Below are positions 5,132-11,243 of a stretch of 11,243 nucleotides of DNA, one piece after another. The DNA lies in NCBI GenBank assembly GCA_013003465.1, contig JABDIZ010000171.1, positions 1 to 11,243 on the forward strand. The letters run 5' to 3'. The position numbers were made by a program, and so were the translations under genes. The DNA is from Rhodothermaceae bacterium. GTDB taxonomy: Bacteria; Bacteroidota; Rhodothermia; Rhodothermales; Rubricoccaceae. How positions within the stretch are numbered: position 1 is the first letter of the stretch; the number at the start of each line of letters is the position of its first letter. The notes under the pieces are model-generated. The model did not search any database, was not told the DNA's origin, and saw only the letters and a list, made by a program, of their open reading frames with translations.

Positions 5132-7936
5132 ATGGATACGACACGCTGGGACCAGATCGAAGCGCTCTTCGCCGAAGCGCTCACGCAGGAACCGGGCGGG
5201 CGAATCGGCTGGCTCCACACCGCCTGCCCTGACGAAGACATCCGTCGCGAGGTGGAGGCCATGCTCGCCATGCACACGCAGCCGCTGAGCATCGAACGAC
5301 CTTTGCTTCGCGAGCGCGTCCCTCCCGATTCCCTCGTCGGCACGTGCGTCGGGCCGTACCGGCTGCTGGAGGTGCTCGGCCACGGCGGCATGGGCTCCGT
5401 CTGGCTCGCCGAGCACGCCGATGGGGTGCTCGACCGGAAGGTCGCCGTGAAGCTGATACGCCAGCCCCACACTGCTGCCGAAGCCCGCACACTCAGCCAG
5501 CGCTTCGCGACCGAACGCCGCATCCTGGCTCGCCTCCAGCACCCCGGAATCGTTCGCCTCCTCGATGTAGGCACCGACGGTGAGCGGCGCCTTTACTTCG
5601 CGATGGACTATGTGGCAGGCGAATCGCTCACCGCCTACGCCGAAGCACAAAACCTGAGCGTGACCGAGCGACTCCGGCTCTTCCTCCAGGTCTGCGAGGC
5701 CGTCCACCATGCCCACCAGCGCCTCGTCGTCCACCGCGACCTCAAGCCCTCAAACATCCTCGTCACGCCTAAGGGAAGGGTCAAGCTGCTCGATTTCGGT
5801 ATCGCCCGCCTGGTAGACGATGAAACGGAGGGCACCACACTGCTGACCGAGACGGGCCTGCGGCCGATGACGCGCAGCTATGCCGCTCCGGAGCAAATCC
5901 GCGGCGAGGCAGCGACAACCGCGACGGACGTGTATGCGCTCGGCGTGGTGCTCTACGAACTGCTGACCAGCCACCGCCCGTTCGAGGCACCAACACCGTC
6001 GCAACTCGAGCAGGCCATTCTGACCGAAGCGCCGCCCCGGCCAAGCGCACGGCTCGCCTTGCCCACCGTGGCCTCGGGCGTGGAACCGCAACGGCTGCGC
6101 GGCGACCTCGACGCGCTCTGCCTGATGGCGCTGCGCAAGGAACCTGAACGGCGCTACGCGTCCGCCGAAGCCCTCGCGACCGACGTGCGCCGCCACCTCG
6201 ACGGAGTGCCGGTGAGCGCGCGCGTGCCTTCGGTGGGCTACCGGCTGCGTGCCTTCAGCCGCCGACACCGTACGGGCGTCGCAGTGACCGCCGCTGCGCT
6301 GTTCCTCTTGATCGCCTTCACCGTCGCCCTCGCCGTGCAGCAGCGGGCCACGGCGAGGGAGCGGGACACGGCGCAGGCCACGGCTACCTTCCTCGCTGAC
6401 CTCTTCGGCGCCGCCGACCCCACCATCGCGCAGGGCGACACCCTCACCGCGCTGCAACTCCTGGAGCGCGGGGCCGCCCGCATCGAGACCGAGTTGGCAG
6501 GCAAACCGGTGGTGCAAGCGGACCTGCTCGATGTGATGAGCCAGGCCTATCTGAATCAGGGCGCCTCTGACCGCGCCGAGGCCCTGGCCCGGCGCGCCAT
6601 TGCCTTACGCAGTACGGCAGACCCGGCCACCCTCTCGGCGTCGCAGGCCCACCTGGCGGATGCCCTGGAAGCGCAGAGCCACTTCGCTGAAGCCGACTCC
6701 TTCCACCGCCTCATCGTGGCTCAACGCCGGGCACACCGCGACACTCCCGCGCTCATCGCAGCGCTGGAACATCGGGGACGCTTTCTCCTAGCTAGCCTCG
6801 GCCCCCGCGATTCCATCATTGCGATGTTCGAGGAAACGCTCGCGCTCCGTCGGCGGCAGTACGGCACCGCGGATCCGGAACGGGGTCGCCTGCTCGTCCA
6901 ATACGCCGGCGCCTATCACATCAGCGGGGACTTCGATACAGCGGAGGAGCTTTTCCGTGAAGCGCTACGCGAGCAGCGCCGCCATCCCGACGACCTCGCG
7001 ACCACCGCTGAAACCCTGTACCAGCTTGGCCTCATCGAAAACATCCGTCGGCGGTACGGCGAGGCGGACACGCTGCTGCGGGAGGCTGCGTTGATTCGCG
7101 AGCGGCTCTACGGCCGGGCTCATCCCGAGACGGCGGAAGCGCTGCACATGCTCGCCAACAACCTTACCCGGCAAGGACGTGTGGAGGAGGCCGAGCCGCT
7201 GTTGCGTGACGTGCTGCACATTTATGCACAGCACGACGGCCGGGAGAGCAAGGGCTATCGCTTCGCGCTCGGGAGCTTGCGGATGTTGCTTTCGAAAACT
7301 GGACAATACGATGAAGCAATCGCGGTGTCGCAGGAGGTCGTCGAACGGACGGCGGTGATTTTTGGCGCCGACAGCCGCAGCTACGCCACCAACCTGAGCC
7401 ACCATGGTCAAGTGCTGAACAACGCGGGGAGACCTGCCGATGCGCTAGCGGTCTACCGCCGGGCCTTGCCGCTCGTCGCGACCGCACACGGTGCCGAGAA
7501 TCCGTTCTACGGCGTCACCCTCGGTGAAGCTGCACGGGCCACCGAGGCACTCGGCCGTCCCGTTGAGGCCGAGGCCCTCTACGGTCAGGCGTACGCTGTC
7601 ATGCAGGGCGTGCTCGGCCCGGAGAGCTATGAACGGAGCCGGGTGGCCCTCGCGCTGGGGCGCCACCACGCCGCCCGCGGCGATCACGCCGGGGCCCTCT
7701 CTCTCTTCAGGGATGCCGCTTCCGTTCGCGTAGCTGACTCCCCAGGGGCGGCCCTGCTGGTTGCCCGCGCCACCCTGGCGCATGGAACGAGCCTGCTCGC
7801 CCTCGGCCACCTCGAGGAGGCCGAACCCTACCTTCGCACAGGCTATGGCGCGCTACGCGACCTCCTCGGCCCTAATCACGCTGAAACACGCACGGCCGAG
7901 ACGATCCATACGAACGTGGACGGCCACAGCCCCTGA
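5132..7936 (+). CDS. Membrane Ser/Thr protein kinase with extracytoplasmic TPR region
   Basis: PknB-type (Hanks) kinase of 934 residues. Residues 1-60 are a helical lead (RWDQIEALFAEAL ... RREVEAMLAMH). The kinase domain spans about 76-355. It has the glycine loop GHGGMGSV (83-90), Lys107 in VAVK, HRDLKPSN (201-208, catalytic Asp203), DFG (221-223), a Thr-rich activation loop (231-247), and A-P-E at 252-254. All key residues are present, so it should be active. One membrane helix (about 383-403) follows basic residues 371-380, which puts the kinase inside and the C-terminal half outside. Residues about 415-925 are TPR-like helix pairs of kinesin-light-chain type at roughly 42-residue spacing (EAEPLLRDVL, EAIAVSQEVV, EAEALYGQAY, EAEPYLRTGY), probably a ligand- or protein-binding sensor. 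It follows the sigma gene by 85 bp, with GAGAAG about 6 bases before the ATG. Its likely substrate is that sigma factor (inference). Confidence 0.93.
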   Translation: MDTTRWDQIEALFAEALTQEPGGRIGWLHTACPDEDIRREVEAMLAMHTQPLSIERPLLRERVPPDSLVGTCVGPYRLLEVLGHGGMGSVWLAEHADGVLDRKVAVKLIRQPHTAAEARTLSQRFATERRILARLQHPGIVRLLDVGTDGERRLYFAMDYVAGESLTAYAEAQNLSVTERLRLFLQVCEAVHHAHQRLVVHRDLKPSNILVTPKGRVKLLDFGIARLVDDETEGTTLLTETGLRPMTRSYAAPEQIRGEAATTATDVYALGVVLYELLTSHRPFEAPTPSQLEQAILTEAPPRPSARLALPTVASGVEPQRLRGDLDALCLMALRKEPERRYASAEALATDVRRHLDGVPVSARVPSVGYRLRAFSRRHRTGVAVTAAALFLLIAFTVALAVQQRATARERDTAQATATFLADLFGAADPTIAQGDTLTALQLLERGAARIETELAGKPVVQADLLDVMSQAYLNQGASDRAEALARRAIALRSTADPATLSASQAHLADALEAQSHFAEADSFHRLIVAQRRAHRDTPALIAALEHRGRFLLASLGPRDSIIAMFEETLALRRRQYGTADPERGRLLVQYAGAYHISGDFDTAEELFREALREQRRHPDDLATTAETLYQLGLIENIRRRYGEADTLLREAALIRERLYGRAHPETAEALHMLANNLTRQGRVEEAEPLLRDVLHIYAQHDGRESKGYRFALGSLRMLLSKTGQYDEAIAVSQEVVERTAVIFGADSRSYATNLSHHGQVLNNAGRPADALAVYRRALPLVATAHGAENPFYGVTLGEAARATEALGRPVEAEALYGQAYAVMQGVLGPESYERSRVALALGRHHAARGDHAGALSLFRDAASVRVADSPGAALLVARATLAHGTSLLALGHLEEAEPYLRTGYGALRDLLGPNHAETRTAETIHTNVDGHSP

Positions 7937-7965
7937 AACCTAGACAGAGTTCGGAGGCGTCCACC

Positions 7966-7982
7966 GTGCTGAACCTCAGCAC
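7966..7982. terminator. Candidate stem-loop between the convergent kinase and MocR genes
   Basis: A perfect 7-bp inverted repeat, GTGCTGA and TCAGCAC, with a 3-base loop ACC. It lies about 30 bp after the kinase stop, in the 123-bp gap between convergent genes. It could end transcription from either side. There is no T-run after it on either strand, so it is not a textbook intrinsic terminator. The rest of the gap (7937-8059) shows nothing recognisable. Confidence 0.4.
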
Positions 7983-8059
7983 CTGCACGCGCGCTTCAAG
8001 AGGTTCTGCGTCGGAGCATGACCTGCCGACCCCCAGCGCGTGAGCCTTGGAAGGCATCT

Positions 8060-9565
8060 TCATGAACCGGATTCCTGAAGGCGACGAGCCGTTCGCCCGA
8101 GTGTTTTCAACGCCCGATCCGTACGGTCGGACCACGGGTAGCCGCCGCTGAGGCGGATGTGGTGCGCATACTGCCCCGTCGCCGAGAAGATGGGACCGGG
8201 CGCGATGCTGATCTTCCGCCGGAGCGCCTCCTGGTAGAGCGCCACCGCCGAGACGGCCTCAGGCAGTTCCACCCAGAGCACGAACCCACCCTGCGGCCGT
8301 GTCGCACGGGTGCCCTCGGGAAAATGCTCACCGACGGCCTGCGTCAAGCGGGCGAGGTTGTCGGCGTAGGCCCGCCGCAACCGCCGGAGGTGGACTTCAA
8401 CACCGCCCTTCTGGAGAAACGATGTGAGGGCGTGCTGAAGAGGCGCAGCCGTCATGATGGTGCTGGCCAGCTTCAGCCGGATCACGGCGTCGCGGTAGCG
8501 CCCCGGCGCAGCCCAGCCGATGCGGTAGCCGGGCGCCATCGTCTTCGAAAACGAACTGCACGAAAGAACGCCCCCGGTTTCGTCGTACGCCTTGAGTGAA
8601 GTCGGGCGGGGCGCCTCGAAGTAGAGGTCGCCGTAGAGGTCGTCTTCGAGCAGCGGCACATCGTGGACGGCACAGAGACGGACGAGAATCTCTTTCTTCG
8701 CCTCCGGCATTCGGCTGCCGAGCGGGTTGTGGAAGTTGGGCGTGACGATGCACGCCACCACGCGCCGCTTGGTGAGCGCCCGTTCTAGTTCATTCAGGCA
8801 CAGCCCTTCGCGCGGATCGGTTGCCACTTCGAGCGCTTTGAGATGCAGGCTCTCGATGAGTTGGAGAATGCCGAAATACGCGGGCGATTCCACAATCACG
8901 GTGTCGCCTTCGCGCGCTACTGCACGGAGACAGAGGGCCAGCGCCTCCATGCAGCCATTCGTGATGACGAGGTCGTCGGGCGCAAGCGTGGCGCCGGTAT
9001 CCAGTGCACGGCGGGCGACCTCATGACGGAGGTCGGCATCGCCCTGCGGCGGCAAGTAGGTGTTGCTCGCCCACCCGGTACGGCGCACAACGGAGGCCAG
9101 CGTGCGGTTGAGCGCGTCCGTGGGCAGCAAGTCCGGGCTCGGGACGGCTGCGCCGAGCGGCACGATAGACGGATCCGCCATCACAGCACTCACCTCAGCC
9201 ACGAACGCACCCACCCCGACAGGTTGAGCTGCCAACGAGGGCGTCGAGATGGATGGCTCTGCCGGGCGCGTGCGGCACTCCGCCCGCACGTAGAAACCGG
9301 ACTGCGGCCGGGCCTCAACGAGCCGTCGGTCTTCGAGGAGTCGGTAGGCCTGAAGCACCGTAGACACACTCACGCGCTGCTGCGCGCTGAAGCGGCGGAC
9401 CGAGGGGAGGCGCTCGCCGGGCCGCAGCGTACCGGCCTCGATTAGGGCCGTGAGCGAAGCCGCGAGCCGCTCGTAGAGGAATGCGTCCGGCGTGTTGGAT
9501 GGCGCGGAAGGGGTTGGATCGGAAGCGAGGTGCACAGTTCGGTAGTTTTCAATTGTACCGGTCAC
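8060..9565 (-). CDS. MocR-type transcription regulator (GntR winged helix fused to aminotransferase-like domain)
   Basis: A 501-residue PLP-dependent regulator. Residues about 29-95 are a GntR-type winged helix (LYERLAASLTALIEAGTLRPGE, RLPSVRRFSAQQRVSVSTV, QAYRLLEDRRLVE, GFYVR). Residues about 120-490 form a fold-type I aminotransferase domain. It keeps NFHNPLG (277-283), EDDLYGDLYF (307-316), the PLP lysine in SFSKTMAPGYRIGW (Lys341), and the carboxylate-binding Arg471 in HIRLSGG. The domain usually senses PLP or an amino-acid ligand; some relatives are true aminotransferases of the 2-aminoadipate type, which remains possible since all cofactor residues are present. The start is GTG at 9563-9565, because TAG lies two codons upstream in frame; a second GTG ten codons in is an alternative. 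It diverges from the PhzF gene across 106 bp, its likely target. Confidence 0.92.
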   Translation of the reverse strand: MTGTIENYRTVHLASDPTPSAPSNTPDAFLYERLAASLTALIEAGTLRPGERLPSVRRFSAQQRVSVSTVLQAYRLLEDRRLVEARPQSGFYVRAECRTRPAEPSISTPSLAAQPVGVGAFVAEVSAVMADPSIVPLGAAVPSPDLLPTDALNRTLASVVRRTGWASNTYLPPQGDADLRHEVARRALDTGATLAPDDLVITNGCMEALALCLRAVAREGDTVIVESPAYFGILQLIESLHLKALEVATDPREGLCLNELERALTKRRVVACIVTPNFHNPLGSRMPEAKKEILVRLCAVHDVPLLEDDLYGDLYFEAPRPTSLKAYDETGGVLSCSSFSKTMAPGYRIGWAAPGRYRDAVIRLKLASTIMTAAPLQHALTSFLQKGGVEVHLRRLRRAYADNLARLTQAVGEHFPEGTRATRPQGGFVLWVELPEAVSAVALYQEALRRKISIAPGPIFSATGQYAHHIRLSGGYPWSDRTDRALKTLGRTARRLQESGS

Positions 9566-9568
9566 AAT
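9552..9568. promoter_or_regulatory. Inverted repeat over the MocR start codon, candidate operator
   Basis: ATTGT (9552-9556) and ACAAT (9564-9568) are perfect inverted arms around ACCGGTC, giving ATTGTACCGGTCACAAT. The repeat covers the GTG start of the MocR gene and lies at the edge of the 106-bp gap to the PhzF gene. MocR proteins commonly act on their own divergent promoter region, so this is a plausible binding site. The arms are only 5 bp and no second copy was found nearby. Confidence 0.3.
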
Positions 9569-9671
9569 CTACGATAGCTGCATCTGTTTCGGTCCCTGCC
9601 CGTAGCCTATGCTGTGTGTCATGCTCCCCCGCCCTCCTTTCGCCGCTCGCCTCTACTAAGCCCCGCTTGCC

Positions 9672-10562
9672 ATGCCCCGCTACCCCTTCATGCAGGTTGA
9701 CGCCTTCACGGACCGCCCGCTCGGGGGCAACCCGTGCGCCATCGTCTTTGACGCCGACGACCTCGACACGGACACGATGCAGGCCATCGCGCGCGAGATG
9801 AACCTCTCGGAGACCGCGTTTGTGATGCGCTCCGACCACGCCGACTTCGGCGTGCGCTACTTCACGCCCGCCGAAGAGATTCCGCTCGCCGGTCACCCCA
9901 CCATCGCCACCACGTTTGCGCTCGTCGAGACGGGCCGCCAGACGCTCAATGGCGCAACGACCCAGATCACGCTGGACATGCCCGCGGGCGTCATTCCGGT
10001 GACGATCACGGCGAAGAACGGCGCTGTGGCGTCGGTCGTGATGGACCAGAAGGCGCCCGTCTTCGGCCCTACGTTCGGCGCGGAGACCGTGCTGCCGCTC
10101 TTCGGCCTCGACGCCGCCGACGTCTTGCCAGAGGCCGCATCACAGATCGTCAGCACGGGGACGCCGCAGCTCATGATCCCGTTGCGCATGCGCGACGCGC
10201 TCCGCCGCGTGCAGGTGGACCTCCCTGCCTTCACCGCCTTCCGAGAGCAGCACGACTTCTTCAGTGCCCACCTCTTCGCCCTCGAAGGAGCTACGTCAGA
10301 CGGCGACACGTTCGCTCGCCACTTCGCCAGTCCCCCCGATGTGTTCGAGGACCCGTTCACGGGATCGGCGACGGGCGGGATGGGCGCCTACCTCTGGCAC
10401 CACGCGCTGATCGAGACGCCGTCGTTCATCGCCGAGCAGGGCCACTGGATGCACCGGCCCGGCCGAGCCACCGTCGAGGCCGTCGGGCCCCGTGACGCCA
10501 TCGAAACGGTGCGCGTCGGCGGGGCGGCGGCGGCCATCGTCGAAGGTACCCTCATGTTCTAG
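9672..10562 (+). CDS. PhzF-family isomerase (phenazine biosynthesis-like domain protein)
   Basis: A 296-residue protein covering the full PhzF/diaminopimelate-epimerase-like fold of two halves. Motifs are VDAFTDRPLGGNPCAIV (9-25), NLSETAFV with the catalytic-type Glu47 (44-51), YFTPAEEIPLAGHPTIAT (63-80) and EDPFTGSATGGMGAYLW (226-242). In PhzF itself this glutamate moves a proton on a dihydroxyanthranilate substrate. Most chromosomal homologues, such as YddE, have no known substrate, and no other phenazine gene is in the window, so phenazine synthesis should not be assumed. No signal peptide or membrane helix is seen; it is probably cytosolic. The ATG at 9672 follows CCCCGCTTGCC without a Shine-Dalgarno. 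It is divergent from the MocR gene, which suggests ligand-dependent control and a role in amino-acid or B6-related metabolism (inference). Confidence 0.93.
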   Translation: MPRYPFMQVDAFTDRPLGGNPCAIVFDADDLDTDTMQAIAREMNLSETAFVMRSDHADFGVRYFTPAEEIPLAGHPTIATTFALVETGRQTLNGATTQITLDMPAGVIPVTITAKNGAVASVVMDQKAPVFGPTFGAETVLPLFGLDAADVLPEAASQIVSTGTPQLMIPLRMRDALRRVQVDLPAFTAFREQHDFFSAHLFALEGATSDGDTFARHFASPPDVFEDPFTGSATGGMGAYLWHHALIETPSFIAEQGHWMHRPGRATVEAVGPRDAIETVRVGGAAAAIVEGTLMF

Positions 10563-10618
10563 ACTACCACTTCCAGAGAACGCGATGCTCTCCCCTGCTC
10601 GCTAGACGCGCGTCTTGA

Positions 10619-11011
10619 AGCAGATGCCTCTGTGCGCCTCTACATGGATCTTCTGCCGGCGCGCTACCGGGAGATGTGCTTCACCTGACTGCGGCCGGAA
10701 TGCCGCCTGCGCTCGTCTGGCGCGCCGCGACGGGCACCGTGGAGACGATCCGGCGCGGGGTGCCCCTCGGTGCGCTCGAATCGATTCCGTACCGCGAGGT
10801 CGCCGTTGCGCTCTAGCCCGGCAATACGGTCGTGCTGATGAGCGACGGCTTGCCCAAGTTGCTCAGCACGTGCTGGGGGGGCGGCTCAGCCGCCGAGATG
10901 ATCGACCACCTGGTTGCCGCGGCGCACGGCTGGGCGCAGAATCAGCCCACCGACGGTGACATGATGTTCCTCGTGCTTCGACGGAAACCCGACGGAGCGG
11001 CCACCGCCTGA
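10619..11011 (+). pseudogene. Decayed SpoIIE/RsbU-type PP2C phosphatase, C-terminal relic
   Basis: In one frame the stretch 10661-11008 reads like the end of a SpoIIE-family Ser/Thr phosphatase: GDVLHLTAAGMPPALVWRA, TGTVETIRRGVPLGALE, YREVAVAL, then an in-frame TAG at 10814-10816, then PGNTVVLMSDGLPKLL and EMIDHLVAAAHGWAQ, ending near QPTDGDMMFLVLRRK with TGA at 11009-11011. Family members read AGHPPAL..., PLG..., L.PGD..V..SDGL.E... and DD.T.VVLR in this order. The N-terminal half is missing: the frame is closed by TGA at 10616-10618. The segment usually found between SDGLPE and the last helix is shortened to about 8 residues around a G-rich hairpin. The last motif has Asp-Gly-Asp where Asp-Asp is usual. 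It is therefore broken. The family normally dephosphorylates anti-anti-sigma factors or similar targets. It converges on the histidine kinase, 2 bp from its stop. Confidence 0.8.
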
Positions 11012-11013
11012 TG

Positions 11014-11243
11014 CTATGAGGCAGGCAAGAGGAGCGTGAACGCGGCGCCTCTGCCCTCCTCGCTCTCGACTGCGAGCGCACCGCCGTGCCCCTGCGTCAC
11101 GATGTCGTAGCTCATCGAGAGCCCGAGGCCAGTGCCCTCGCCCGTCGGCTTCGTCGTGAAGAACGGCTCGAAGACCTTCGCGGCCACTTCCTCGGGCATG
11201 CCTGATCCGTTGTCTTCTACACGGATCTCAACCTGGCCATCGC
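11014..11243 (-). CDS. Sensor histidine kinase, C-terminal ATP-binding end (runs off the right edge)
   Basis: The last 76 residues of a histidine kinase, open to the window edge. They contain the second half of a HATPase_c domain: a G1 box DNGSGM, the F box VFEPFFTTK, the G2 box GTGLGLSMSYDIV, then HGGALAVES and EGRGAAFTLLLPAS before the TAG at 11014-11016. FFTTKPTGEGTGLGLS is typical of NtrB/HBP-type kinases. The N box, the phospho-accepting His and any sensor domain lie beyond the window, so the signal is unknown. No receiver domain follows: the protein ends about 10 residues after the last strand. Confidence 0.93.
   Translation of the reverse strand, partial: DGQVEIRVEDNGSGMPEEVAAKVFEPFFTTKPTGEGTGLGLSMSYDIVTQGHGGALAVESEEGRGAAFTLLLPAS

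Noticed and set aside
9672..10562. Phenazine biosynthesis locus
   Set aside because: Only a PhzF-like gene is present; none of the other phz genes is in the window and most PhzF homologues are not phenazine enzymes.
10604..10615. 12-bp palindrome AGACGCGCGTCT after the PhzF gene
   Set aside because: No loop and no T-run, so not a terminator; in GC-rich DNA such a palindrome is not surprising. A site for a DNA-binding protein cannot be excluded.
10615..10959. Open frame of 114 codons on the plus strand in another frame over the phosphatase relic
   Set aside because: Cys/Arg-rich with no family pattern, while the other frame reads as a SpoIIE domain end.

Overview
The window looks like chromosomal DNA from a GC-rich member of the Bacteroidota/Rhodothermota. 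Two secreted proteins end in what looks like a type IX secretion (T9SS) type A sorting domain, with the PNPF motif and a final GxYLVR-type strand. Shine-Dalgarno sequences are weak or absent before most starts, and the base composition is GC-rich throughout. An ECF sigma factor followed by a Ser/Thr kinase with TPRs is common in Rhodothermia, Planctomycetes and Acidobacteria. Together these point to the Rhodothermia (Salinibacter/Rubricoccus/Rubrivirga-like), but the placement is inferred and was not searched.

Layout, left to right. (1) 1-80, minus: the first 26 codons of an FAD-binding oxidoreductase. (2) 186-671, plus: methionine-R-sulfoxide reductase MsrB. (3) 679-1086, minus: a small lipoprotein. 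(4) 1249-2715, plus: a secreted parallel beta-helix protein. It runs tail-to-tail into (5) 2736-4283, minus: a secreted protein with seven FG-GAP-like repeats. Both (4) and (5) carry the T9SS-like tail. (6) 4456-5046, plus: an ECF sigma factor. (7) 5132-7936, plus: a membrane Ser/Thr kinase with a long TPR sensor region. (8) 8060-9565, minus: a MocR-type regulator, divergent from (9) 9672-10562, plus: a PhzF-family isomerase. (10) 10619-11011, plus: a decayed SpoIIE-type PP2C phosphatase. (11) 11014-11243, minus: the C-terminal end of a sensor histidine kinase.

How the genes may work together. The clearest functional unit is sigma factor plus kinase. No anti-sigma gene is visible, and the acidic patch that ECF sigma factors normally use to hold RNA polymerase reads N-T-T-A here. 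That fits activation by threonine phosphorylation, as described for ECF43-type sigma factors paired with a Ser/Thr kinase. The FG-GAP surface protein gene diverges from the sigma gene across a 172-bp gap and is the nearest candidate target. The MocR/PhzF pair looks like a second unit of regulator and target, with a small inverted repeat over the regulator's start codon.

No RNA gene, insertion sequence, CRISPR array or phage feature was seen. Apart from the phosphatase relic, coding density is high and no stretch over 300 bases lacks a gene.
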